From NCBI GenBank assembly GCA_037576215.1, contig JBANDB010000004.1:4402001-4466000 (forward strand): a stretch of 64,000 nucleotides of DNA, written 5' to 3'. The notes below the pieces were generated by a model. It had not been told where the DNA came from. It made no database searches and saw nothing but the letters and a program-made list of their open reading frames with translations. The DNA is from Armillaria gallica (lineage: Eukaryota > Basidiomycota > Agaricomycetes > Agaricales > Physalacriaceae). Every line of letters starts with the position of its first letter. Within the stretch, counting starts at the first letter, position 1. The translations under genes and the position numbers were made by a program. This document shows, piece by piece, positions 22,471 through 33,542 of the stretch.

Positions 22471-24764
22471 TTAATGTATGCTCTCCGACGGGGTAGGACT
22501 CGTCACAATCCTGGGGATTTCTTGTATCGCTTTCTCCACGTCGCGATCAACAGCCACTGTAGAAGCGCTTTGAGGCGTGGACACGGCCTTGGCCCCCTCC
22601 GGCGCATCCTTGTCCCCGACAATTCCAACATTCCAAAAGAAAAGAACAGCCAGAAGGGCACCTATAGAGCAAATTGAGTCGACGTTTGTGATGGAAGCAG
22701 ATGAATAACGAACCGATGGCTCCAAAAGCGAATGCGGTCCACTCAGCTGCCTTGTAGCCATTCAGGAGTGCCTCTCGAGGAGCATTGCTGTTTGCATTGT
22801 CGACTACGATACCCATATTCAACGAGTCCTGAGCGACGACGCGATTAAAAACGATTGTAGAGACCGTCACTCCTAGTGCTGTCCCAATCTGTTCGAGAAC
22901 ATCAATGTCCAGTTCCTTGTTCAAGAACGGGTGTACCCACCTGGTACATCGTCTGGAATAGAGCACCGGAGAGACTCTGTTCATGCGGTTCGACAATTCT
23001 CGCTACGAATATTGACCCGGCAGCAAAGACAAAATCGGCCCCAACGACGGAGAAAATGGCGCTAGGGAAACCATATGCCCAGTATGTCGCGTCGGGGTCG
23101 ATTTCGGCAAAGAAGATTGCTGCGCAGGCAGTAATAAGCGTCCCGCTCGCTGAAGGATGGGAATGAGCATATTTCTTTCAGTCAGCTGCTATCAAAATCC
23201 ACGAACCTAAGATCCAGACAACAGAAACACGAGCAATGATGACAGCAATGATAAAGTTGCAGATAATTCCGGTGATGAACATGGGAAACAGCCGGATCAT
23301 AGTACCAACGGGGGTGTAGCCTTGGTAGTTCTGATAGAAGAGCTGGGAACGCCGTGGTAAGCGCATCGCCCGCAAGTGGGTCATCCTTGACGTACCTGGG
23401 TCCAGAAATTCCATCCCAAGAATGAGCAGAAGGTGAACATGACAATGATCATGATGGCTGCGAATTTGCCGTTTCCGCGGGCCCACAGGGAGAGTTTCAT
23501 GATGGGCGGCGGGGTGAGCGCGGAATATGGCGCGTTTGGATTGCGTTGAACACGTTCGAGATACCACTGCCATAATAGGAAAAGGCCGAGGACGATAACG
23601 CCGACTATGAGGAGTGCGATAATGTCTAGATGAGATGTAAACGAAGAGACCTGGTGAGGGAAACATGATCAAGCTTACAGGAAGTCGCCCATTTGTTCGG
23701 AGCAACCTCTCCGTCACTAAGAACGAAGATGATGAGAGTCAGACCAGCCGTCACCAAGAACGCGCCGAGCCAGTCAACGCGTTTGTCCGCTTCTGTGGAT
23801 GGCTCGTCCTTAGGTATAGCCCACAATCCAAGAACCATATACAAAACCGTCAGGCCGGTTGATAGGTAAAAATTACTTCGCCAGGATGGGCTTTCAAACA
23901 AATAGTCAGACGGCGATTCAGCATCATAAAGTTGATCACATACTTGGAGAGTTGTGTGAGAACGGCGCCTAATGCCATCCCCGTGAACGCGCCTAAGGGT
24001 GCCCCAGCGGCGAATGATGAAAAGGCAATAGACCGAATTTTCCCGGGAGGGAAAGCATGTGCTAGAATGCCCATCTACGCTCGATGGTCAGGTTGAGCCG
24101 TTAAGAAGCAAGGATTCTTGGTGCTCACTGATGCGGGTAGGGCGGCAGCTACACCAATTCCTTGCATACCGCGTAGCACATCCAGGGTGATTTCATCTGA
24201 TTTGAGTGAGTGATCGGTAAAGGTCGCAAGATACTGGTGATGGAGACGTACCTTGGGCGAAGCCACAAGCAAGAGTGAAGATAGCGAGCCACGTTGAGCC
24301 GGCCATGAATACCAGTTTACGTCCGTAGAGGTCTGCAAGACGTCCGAACATGGGAAAAAGACATCCCTGGAAAAATGAGGTGCTTAGTTGATGTCAACAG
24401 CTGATGTCCAGTATGAACGTACGGAACTCAGAGCATAGGCCGAAACCTGGCAGATTGACGGTGAGTCAGCGTCGTGCCACAGTAGTATGCAACGACTTAC
24501 AAGCCACTGTAATTGGGTCTCTTCGATATCCAAGTCTTCACCAATCGCTGGCAATGAAATCGAAACGGAAGTGTTATTTGAGCTCTAAAAATGCAAGTGA
24601 GTGATAATTTCCAAACGAAACAGGGAGCGACATACGTTTACCCACATAGCCATGGTACATGTTGCTATCAGCGACACTGTTTGAAGGGTTGAAAATGGCG
24701 TCCGTGTTTCCCCCTCATTTTTCTCTGGAATATCGACGACCGTGGTAGTGCTATGGGACTCCAT
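22471..24764 (-). CDS. MFS transporter, 14-helix drug:H+ antiporter type (copy 1)
   Basis: About ten exons follow one MFS frame from MESHSTTTVVDIPEKNEGE to SPTPSESIH. Landmarks: LIATCTMAMWVN (helix 1), the A-loop FGRLADLYGRKLVF, VLRGMQGIGVAAALPAS, ILAHAFPPGKIRSIAF, WRSNFYLSTGLT, the linker IPKDEPSTEADKRVDWLGAF, NFIIAVIIARVSVVWIL, IVEPHEQSLSGALFQTM and a last helix ALLAVLFFWNVGIVG. The layout fits the DHA2-like basidiomycete MFS group at the plasma membrane. Substrate is unknown; multidrug or metabolite export is usual for the group. Intron positions match those of copy 2 at 38247, so the two are duplicates. Confidence 0.85.
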
Positions 24765-26477
24765 GAGGTGCGAGCGTAGTGAAGACGGTGAAAGTAAAAT
24801 CAGCAACGACGCGGCTTATATGTACGCCCATCATGTCAGAGGTGGGACTGCACGCAGCACCAAGCTTGAACTCCACCCATTTCCGGTTTCTTAATCATCA
24901 CATTCGAAGTGGAAAAAAATACGTCGGCCGTGCACGAACTACAATTATCAAACATTGATGATCGGCAACTATATTAGGACAGCGGTAGAGTGGATTTCGT
25001 CACTTGGCAGGAGATGGGCGGAGAAAATAGAGAGCGACGCGTTTGGGATTTGGGGGGAGAATGATATTTCCTTTTCGAGTATCACGTCACGTGTCAATAA
25101 TAGTAATATTTTCCTCGGGTTTGAGTGGGTCACATCTCCTCCGAGTCGCGCGCGACGCGAATTTCGATCCACACTGACCACTTCCGTAAGCTCTGCGCGG
25201 CCGGCTTTTCAATAACCGGCGCGTATCTGTTAACACAGCTTCTTGTGCATCGACTACGCCGCGTTTACCTTTTGGGCGGAAGTGCAGCTCATATGCACCG
25301 GGGTCAAGAAGATTTCTCCAACAGTAGAGGAGCCGTTCTTATGTAAAGGAAATAATGGAACCTCGGGCGAAACCTGTAAGTCTGAATTTCCGTTAATAAA
25401 TGTATATAGTCGGTCTTTATTGAGTTAGCATACAGACTTAAAATACGTTGTCTCATTAGCGACGTTGATCGAAGGCTGCGTGCTATCCATCATTGAGTCA
25501 CTAACATGATCGGATCGGCCCTGAATCTTCAGAGCGTTAAGTTCTACTGTATCCCGCCGGTGTGATAGGAGCGGTACCTTTGGTCGGGGGCCTCATCACG
25601 TCGGATTCTCCACAGAACCGAAAGAAAGATCCAATGGATTCGAGGGCATCGGCGTTATTTCCTTTGACAAAGGGATGATCTTCGCATACTTCGAGCCCAT
25701 GAAGTTGGCTAACAGATTTAGAACGACTTAACCGCTGGGAAACGGCGCCCAATAGCAGTCCTAGTCGCAGTACAGTCTTGCAAATAGCCAGATACCTGCC
25801 AGCACGTTTGTATCGAAGATGTAAGCAATCAATATCAGCCGGTTATGTTTTACGACTTAGCCTTTTACAGGGAATGCCACATGTATCAGTTAGACAACGA
25901 AGCCCTGTTATATGACAAACGTCTTGGAGATGACCCCGGCATCCCCACTGGCCGTTGGTCTACGACTATCGCATCATCTTTTTTTTTGAGAATGAATTTC
26001 CCCGCGACACAGCACAGTCCCATTATTGTCTTATGATTTCCATGAGTGCATGACGCTCCCGGGTATGCCCTGCAGTGCCCTAGCGTCGGGTCAGCCAGTG
26101 GGTTCTTTGATGCGTCCTCCTACTGTACCTGAATCTTACGTTATTTTCGATATTCAGGAGATCTCTCAGCGATTACAAACAGTGTAGAAACGGGTTTAAC
26201 CTTGGCTTTACGCTGATTGGAATCCGTGTCTCCGTGTTTCCATCAAAGCACGGATCACTCTTTCTTGTTCACCGACAGGCACAGCGCGCCGCCAGTGACA
26301 TTTTGGCTGCTCAGGCAGATTTCAGCTCGTAATACCTGGAACGCGTCCGCATGGTTATGTCCTGAGGCTTAGCCGCCAATGCTCTGTTGTTGCATTGCTT
26401 ACAACTGGAATCGAGGCACCTGGTTTGTATAAAAAGGTTCTTGTCTGTTCTTCAACTCCTCATCGGAAGCCTCTGTC
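24765..26477. other. 1.7-kb divergent intergenic region
   Basis: Between the divergent MFS and GMC genes. Several 60-90-codon frames show no family signal. Holds both promoters; only the GMC TATA box is clear. Confidence 0.4.
26428..26435 (+). promoter_or_regulatory. TATA box of the GMC oxidoreductase gene
   Basis: TATAAAAA lies 50 bp upstream of the ATG at 26478, good spacing for a short leader. Confidence 0.65.
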
Positions 26478-28857
26478 ATGTTCTCTCTTCTCTCTCTCGG
26501 AGTCATCTTAGTTTCGCTCAAATCTGGCTTAGGAGCCGTATACGATGATCCCTGTCAGTTGCCTACAGACAAACAGTACGATTTTGTTGTCATAGGAGGT
26601 AAGCAGGCGCGTTGGAGACGTATCTGGCGGTTAACTTATTATTGATTAACAGCGGGGACAGCGGGAAATGTCATAGCTGCACGCCTGGCCGAGAATACCA
26701 ACACCTCTGTGTTGGTCGTGGAAGCGGGGAGAAACAATGTCGGGTTCGATTCTGGCAACATCACTATACCTTTCTTTGGTCCTCAAGCATCGCCGCACAC
26801 ATCCTTCGACTGGAACTATACTACAGTTCCTCAGGAGTCGCTGAACAACCAACTCATTGCCTATCCTCGCGGCTACGTTCTTGGAGGCAGCAGTTCAACT
26901 AGTAAGCACGATTATTCTTGAAATGATGCCCTTCCTGACATGTGAAATAGATTATATGGTGTACACTCGCGGTTCTTCAGACGATTATGATCGTTTTGCT
27001 GAACTGGCTGGCGACGATGGCTGGAATTGGGATAACTTGTTTCCCTATGCTCTTAAGGTATTGCGCTTACCACCCCGTGTTCGAGTTTTTGATGTTGATG
27101 CCTGTCAATAGAATGAGAAACACGTTCCTCCCAACGATGTGAGCCCTTTGTATCATGAATCAGGATCTCGCTGACCAATACTTGTTCAGGGTCATAACGA
27201 AACTGGACAGTACATTCCTTCTATCCACGGGACCGACGGGCCACTGTCGACAAGCATATACGGCTACGCTGCGGATATCGACGACCGAGTTATCGCCACG
27301 ACCTCAGAACTCAGTGAAGAATTCCCGTGGAATCCGGATTATAACTCTGGGAATATGTTAGGTGTTTCGTGGATGCACAGTGAGCTTTCTATCTGAAGTA
27401 AGATTGATAATATGATTGACGCGGCATTAGGTACTATCAGTGGACCACTGAGGAGCAGTTCTGCTACCGCCTACCTCGAACCCGCATTGAGCAACTATTC
27501 CAACCTCGACCTCGTTTACAACAGTCAAGTCACCAGGCTGATTCAGAATGGCGAAATCGATGGTCTTCCTGTATTCACCACAGTCGAGTTTGCTAAGAAT
27601 CCTACCGGTACGTTGAGAATCTGCGTTTCCTTCAGACTCTGAATTTGACGCTGGCTGTGTTTAGCCCCTCGTTACACCGTTTCTGCGACGCGCGAAGTCA
27701 TTCTATCGGCAGGCGCTATCGGAACTCCCCAGATTCTTATGCTCTCTGGAATCGGCAGGTCCCTAGATTTGGCCGCCGTTGGCATTAAACCGATTGTTGA
27801 CTTGCCCGAGGTGGGCCAAAATCTAGTCGATCACCCGTTGTTGCCCATCCAGTGGAATGCGAACAGCAGTGAGACCTTGGATCCTCTCTTCCGTGGCGGA
27901 GAAGCCCTCGACTCCGCCCTCGAACAATACTACGCAAACGGAACAGGTCGTCTCGCTGCGAACGGCGTCTCAAACCACATGTGCGTGTTCTTCTATCATG
28001 GATCTAATTTGATTGCTGATGAGGGCGACAGGGCTTTCTACCGTCTTCCGGAGAATTCTTCTGTTCTTGCAGAGTTTGAAGATCCAACTTCTGGACCTGG
28101 GTATGTCGTCTATGTCTTCTTACAATGAATATAAGCTTATCATTCGACCATAGTTCACCTCATTACGAGCACGCCTATGCTGTTAGTGCTTCCGTTATGG
28201 TTATTCCTTCCATTACTAAATTCCAAACAGAATGGATTCTTCACCACGTCTCAAATCCAACCTACCTCCGGATCATACTTCTCTATCATCAGCGTCGTCG
28301 TTACTCCCACTTCTCGTACGTCATTCCCTTTATCTCATAGGCACATTATTGAGTTAACTCTGTCCAGGCGGAGCCATTACTCTTGCCTCCAATGATCCCT
28401 TCCAGCACCCTACGATCGATCCCAAGATGCTCACCAGTGACTACGATGTCAGCGTCATGATTGAGAGCGTCAAGGCCGCCCAACGTTTTGCCGCCGCACA
28501 AGCTTGGGATGGATATATCACCGGTCCTTATATTGACTCAGTCAACGCTACCACAGACGACGGTATCAAGGAATACATGAGCCAATGGGCGACCACTATC
28601 AAACATCCGTTCTGCACTGCTAGGTTAAGCAAGGAGGATGGTGAAGGGGTTACTGACGGCCAGCTTCTGCTCAAGAAGGCCAAGGGAGTCCGGATTGTCG
28701 ATGCCTCGGTCTTTGTAAGTTCTGCTTTTGTGTCCTTGGACTCGCCTAATAATATCCTGTTCTTTAGCCCATCATTCCTGCCGGCCATCCTCAAGCCATG
28801 ATTTACATCGTGGCCGAACGCGCTGCTGATGTGATCAAGGCGACATGGGACATGTGA
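26478..28857 (+). CDS. Secreted GMC oxidoreductase, aryl-alcohol-oxidase-like
   Basis: Multi-exon gene. The first exon encodes a signal peptide (MFSLLSLGVILVSLKSGLG). The FAD dinucleotide motif VIGAGTAGNVIAARL is completed by splicing 26598 to 26653. GMC signature blocks follow: YPRGYVLGGSSSTN, SATREVILSAGAIGTPQILM and LSGIGR. The C-terminal catalytic pair lies in HPFCTA and AGHPQA: two histidines, as in aryl-alcohol oxidase rather than the His/Asn of glucose oxidase. The family oxidises alcohols with O2, making H2O2 for peroxidases. Potential N-glycosylation sites (NTS, NYT, NSS) fit secretion. The frame is intact to KATWDM and a TATA box is present. Methanol oxidase or pyranose dehydrogenase are less likely given the signal peptide and motif spacing. 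Confidence 0.9.
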
Positions 28858-29077
28858 ATCGGTCAAGTTAATATTTAAAGCATTTGCCTCTCATTTATTC
28901 ACAGTCACTTAGACCGCATACTATTTATCATTATTCTAGTACCATCATATTTACATTACAATAATGCGTATTGAAAAATCTTTCGGGACCTTCCATCTCT
29001 ACCAAGTTTCGGCTTTACATCGGAGTCTTCGTAGCGTGTCGACGCACCTCTTGAGGTCTCAGACACTGATGGTCACA

Positions 29078-29086
29078 TATATAAAA
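29078..29086 (+). promoter_or_regulatory. TATA box of F-box gene 1
   Basis: TATATAAAA is 38 bp upstream of the ATG at 29124. This spacing rules out an upstream in-frame TTG as the start. Confidence 0.6.
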
Positions 29087-29123
29087 GCGGGACCTCTCCT
29101 TGAGTTCTCAATTATATCTCAAC

Positions 29124-30158
29124 ATGGCACAACAGCGCCTTGCGATGGCCAACGTTGCGGGATACCGGCGTCTCTTTAAATATGTCATCCTTGGCCCTAG
29201 CGTTTTAAAGCGCACTGTAGCCAAGGAACCAGTCGCAACACTTGGAAGACTCGGTATCCTCCCCAACGAGCTCCTGGGCATAATTATCTCCGAATGCTGC
29301 GACACACAGACCATCGTCACATCCTTTTCCCTCGTCAATAGGTGTGCCAGGAAGGTCGTCGATGCATCGCTAGCTTTCCAACGTGTCTCCCGTCATGCCC
29401 CTGCTGCACTTGTAGTAATGCTCAGAACGCAAGCGGCATCGTTTTTCACCCTCGAGGACATCTGCAATGCTCTCTGTAGCAATTCTTCCTGCGGTTTATG
29501 TGGAGGTTTTGGCCCCCTCCTCTGGCTCCCCGAGTGCCGACGATGTTGTCTGCCCTGTCTGTGGAAGGCACCTGAGCTCCTTCCCATATCCCAGTCTGCG
29601 GCAACTGAGGCATTTGGAATATCCAAAGCTGTATTAGCAAGCGTGCCTATTGTTTGCTCTGTGCCCGGCGAATACGGCCACCCTCACGTGAATTGTCAGG
29701 ATATCCGGTATCTGCTAAGCTTTGCTCGTGCTCGTGCAGCAGCGGTCGAAGATGCGGGAGGGGAAACACAGTTAATGGCCCGCATCAACTCCGTGCCCCG
29801 ACGCAGAGCAGCATACAAGTCTTTCATCAAGTCCCAGGGAAGCCAGAGGGACTCCGAGAACGCTGCTCGGTGCATGGTAGCTGTCCCTCTACCGTATTTC
29901 AATAGACGCTTGGGAAAGACCGAAAAAGGCCGCTCCTGCGCAGGCTGCGAAGAGCTGGTGTATGAGGACAGATTGTGGCAGCCCAACATCGAAGTAGACG
30001 ATGATGATGACTTTCGCCGATATAATACGGTATTCACAATCGAGGGTCTCATCCGTCACGTATGGGCAGAGTGTCCAGAGGGGAAGCGGATATGGAAAAG
30101 ACATCTGAAGAAGTCAAAAGGCAAAGGCAAGCCTGTTCTACGCAGAGAATGGGAATGA
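29124..30158 (+). CDS. F-box/Cys-rich family protein 1
   Basis: Intronless, 344 aa. An F-box-like helix-rich segment at about residues 38-75 includes LGILPNELLGIIISECCD and SFSLVNRCARKVV. A Cys-rich ribbon follows: C-x2-C before GGFGPLLWLPEC, then CCLPCL. Near the C-terminus, CAGC and RHVWAEC could complete a second zinc site, after an acidic DDDDD run. The basic tail (KRHLKKSKGKGKP) is nuclear-localisation-like. F-box proteins normally hold substrates for SCF ubiquitin ligases, but no LRR, WD40 or kelch domain is present; the Cys-rich part would be the recruiting surface (inference). Closest paralogue here is the copy at 46864. Confidence 0.75.
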   Translation: MAQQRLAMANVAGYRRLFKYVILGPSVLKRTVAKEPVATLGRLGILPNELLGIIISECCDTQTIVTSFSLVNRCARKVVDASLAFQRVSRHAPAALVVMLRTQAASFFTLEDICNALCSNSSCGLCGGFGPLLWLPECRRCCLPCLWKAPELLPISQSAATEAFGISKAVLASVPIVCSVPGEYGHPHVNCQDIRYLLSFARARAAAVEDAGGETQLMARINSVPRRRAAYKSFIKSQGSQRDSENAARCMVAVPLPYFNRRLGKTEKGRSCAGCEELVYEDRLWQPNIEVDDDDDFRRYNTVFTIEGLIRHVWAECPEGKRIWKRHLKKSKGKGKPVLRREWE

Positions 30159-30693
30159 AAGTAGGATATGTGCCATAACACTTTGAAGTCTTTTCCCTCG
30201 AAGTCAAACATAGGACTCTGTACGTTATCAAACGCATGCTTGATCCACATTGCCAACATCCTTAGAGAGCCACAGATTATCCAGTCTGAGCTTATACTAA
30301 ATCCTAATGGACAAGACATGCAGCCTTCGAGGCACCCCGGAAGACAGCTAAGGTTACGCAAAGTAGAAGGGGATCTCCAGCTAGACAATAATGCAGGTAA
30401 GCCAAGGTAGTCGAAGGCATTATGAGTACATACTACGTTGTTATACTCGGTTCGTTATTCGTCTTCTAATTTGAGAATCATCGGTTTACAACAAACGCTC
30501 GGGAAACCTAGGCTGAGCACGATTCGCAAAAAAAAACGGCATCTGAGTCGGACCAAATTACCGGTATGTAGCAAATAATAACATACAACAACCTATTTTT
30601 TTGACCACTCGTGACCTCGCGTCGTTCCGTACTTTTCTCTCTACAAAAAGGCTTGGTTGCCGCAAGAAATTTCAGCCAGCCCTTGTCGTCACC
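30159..30693. other. Intergenic region upstream of the PPR gene
   Basis: No gene seen; short frames on both strands only. Contains an A8 tract near 30530 and the promoter of the PPR gene. Confidence 0.4.
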
Positions 30694-33394
30694 CATGCTC
30701 CCACCCGCCCTTCTAGAGTTCACTTTTGCACGTCTCACTTATCGCGGTAGTATCTTAGGCTCGGACGTCGTGACCGCTCGAACATGGCCCCGAAGAACTG
30801 GCGTTCGTACCATGCAACAGGCCGTACTTACTTCCGAAACATCACCAGTCACCCTCTATCCTCACCTCAAGGGAAAGCAAGCACCTGTCAAACCTTCTCA
30901 AGATAGCAAAAAACCAAGAGGTGTAGGTCATTTGAAGATTCGAGAAGGGAAAGCTGCCGTCGAACGCCCAAAATCCGAGTTGGCGCGTCGTGTAGATGCT
31001 TTGTTGCAAGTTGCCCAAAAAGAGGTGCGTGCCCTTGAATCTACGAGTTTGAGATAATTTGTTAAAGGGTTGTAATTCCCTTAGGAAGAAACAGCGGACC
31101 ATCCCACCTTTAGTGAAGAAGAACTACTGTCACTCTATGAAGACATTCTCGCGGGACCCGAAACCGAGATGGAGCGCCAGCACGAAATTCCGACGTTGGA
31201 ACAGAGATCCTCGGAGGACGTCGAGATGGTGGAGGCAGTCTACGAACGTCTTCGCGAACAGACCCTAGAAGAACACCTAGATCCCCAGTCGTCGAAGACA
31301 CCCTGGATGCAGTACTTAACTCACCGTCGTATTCTTGACCAAGTGGGAAGGCTGATGGACTTAGTGCTCCAAGGCGAGGATGCTCCTCTGATTCCTATAG
31401 TCACGCTATCTATACAGGAATGGAACGCATTGATTCGTATATGTGTACGTGTTTCTACCTCCGCTAGTGACATCGTGGTGCTCAGATTCATTAGATCCAT
31501 GAAAATGATTTGGAATCTGCGGAACGTTCGCTGCGACTCATGAAGGTAAGTTTATGACCTGCGTTATATTTCAAGATTCTTACTTTGATAGCGTACTGGT
31601 GTTACACTACCTGAAGAATCGATCAATGAAGTTGTCAAGTTCTATGCTGACAAGGGTGATGTTTCGGAAACTGAGCGTGTTTTGAGCAGTTTTGTACTCG
31701 GTCCGTAGCCTTTAGCTGTTTTCTAGCACGTACAAGCTAAGATGCGTCTACCAGGCGCTCCTTCCGACCGGCAGCAACATCTTCATATCCGCTCGCATCT
31801 TCGGGCCTCCCCGAAAGCCATGCCAACGTCAGCACTTGCTGTGCTTCATGCGTACGAGCAGCAGCTCAACATGCCGGCACAGAAGACGTATACAAGTCTC
31901 GTCACGCATATGCTATCTGTAAAAGATTCGATGGCCAACGCCCAAGCATGGGATCTGTTCTACCACATGCGTTACGTTGCCCATCCTGTCCCAGACGCTT
32001 TCCTATATACGACGATGATCCGGGCCTGCGCGTCGTCATTCTTCACTCTTCGAGCTTCGGAACCCGAGCGTGCCCTAGACCTTTGGACCGAAATGACAAT
32101 CGACAACAATATAGCGCCCACAGTTGCATCGTACAACGCTGTTATAATGACTTGTGCACGGACTGGAGACAAGAAGTATGTCCATGAAGCTTTCCGTCTG
32201 GCCAAGGAGATGCTAGACTCCCACCGAGATGCGCATGGGGAACTGTTGTGCATGCCCGACCAGTATACGTTCCTTGCGCTATTGGAAGGTGCGAAGAGGA
32301 TTGGAGACCTTTCGAGGACACGGTGGATCCTTGCGCAGATCAGCCGGGTCAGTGTGGAGGAGCCCTCTCTGGGTGTTACTATCGACGAAGAGGTCATGAT
32401 GCATGTCTTCCATGCATATGCCGCGTATAATCCGCCTTTCAAACGTAGCATCGCGTTGCTACTTGACGAGAGCCAAAAGGCGCCGGCGTCGAATGATCCT
32501 GCGCCGGACCATCAAGAGACCTCAAACGTAGCTGTGCCTCCTGATTCCCCTAGCTTCGCCCATGTTGCTCCTCAGAGTCGTACGGAGGTCATTGCTGAAG
32601 CTGAGATATTATTTGGGCGTATATTGGAAGACGGCGGATCCTCTTTCGATCCAACGATTAGTTTCAGCAATGTCGAGCTGTCGACCCGGTTGCTGAACTC
32701 GTATATCTCGGTACATTACAAGCATGGGACGCTGGAGGCAGCTCAGAAGCTGTTCTTAAGTCTCTTCGTAGAGCTCGATATAGACCGTAATGCCCGGACG
32801 TTCCGCGAGGCACTGGAGCGATGTATTTATTCACATCAGAAGGAGCGACAGTTTGCTCTCGAGTTTGGTGAAGAGATATTCAAGATCTGGCAAGAGTATG
32901 AAGCATCCGGTGGGGCTGCAGATGCACGGACGGTGGAGAAGATCCACGTTGCGTATATCCGGCTACTTGCCCTGTGAGTTACATTAGTTTTTTATGGCTC
33001 CTGCTTATCTTTAATCTGCAGGACGAAGAACCTGGATAAAGCCTTGGATCAACTGCGGGCATTTGCGGCGAAATACCCACCTTCGGCTTTGCGCCACCAG
33101 CCAGCAAAGTCCGGGCTGAGGTCTACGAAAACCGTCCTTACCGGCTCGCGACCGCTTGTTCGTATGACTTCAGCCGCAGAGGTCCCGGACAGTCATGTTC
33201 CTCCGTTTGTGATGTTCAAGGATGTAGACGTGCTACACAGTCGGCTCGTTGCAAGTGGGAATGTTGAAGGGATTGCATATGTGAAGTATGTGTGTAAGGC
33301 ATACGAATGGGCGCTGCGTGTGAGACGAGACGAGGCTCTCAAGGCCAAGCCGGTTAATACTAAATCCACGGCGCTCGTTGATTTAGAGGAGTAA
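30694..33394 (+). CDS. Mitochondrial pentatricopeptide-repeat (PPR) protein
   Basis: Six exons from MLPPALLEFTFARLTYRG to ALVDLEE. The N-terminus is Arg-rich and non-acidic, as in a mitochondrial presequence. PPR-like helical pairs are visible: QKTYTSLVTHMLSVKDSM, DAFLYTTMIRACASS, VASYNAVIMTCARTGDKKYV, DQYTFLALLEGAKRIGDL and ELSTRLLNSYISVH. Spacing is about 35-40 residues with the usual aromatic/Asn positions. Fungal PPR proteins bind organellar RNA and act in processing, stability or translation. Which transcript this one serves cannot be read from the sequence. Junctions such as ATG AAG|GTAAG and TTAG|ATC CAT are in phase. It lies 150 bp upstream of DUG2 on the same strand. Confidence 0.85.
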
Positions 33395-33542
33395 ATTTCT
33401 CCGTATTGACACCATTGTAATAATAAAAGACAAGCATAGCGCCATTTGCGGTGGGACATATAGTCATAGTGATTGTTCGGAAGAGAAGTTGCTTAATACC
33501 GTCTACGGCGGCAGGGACGTTCTCACCTTTTCTCTCTCCTCG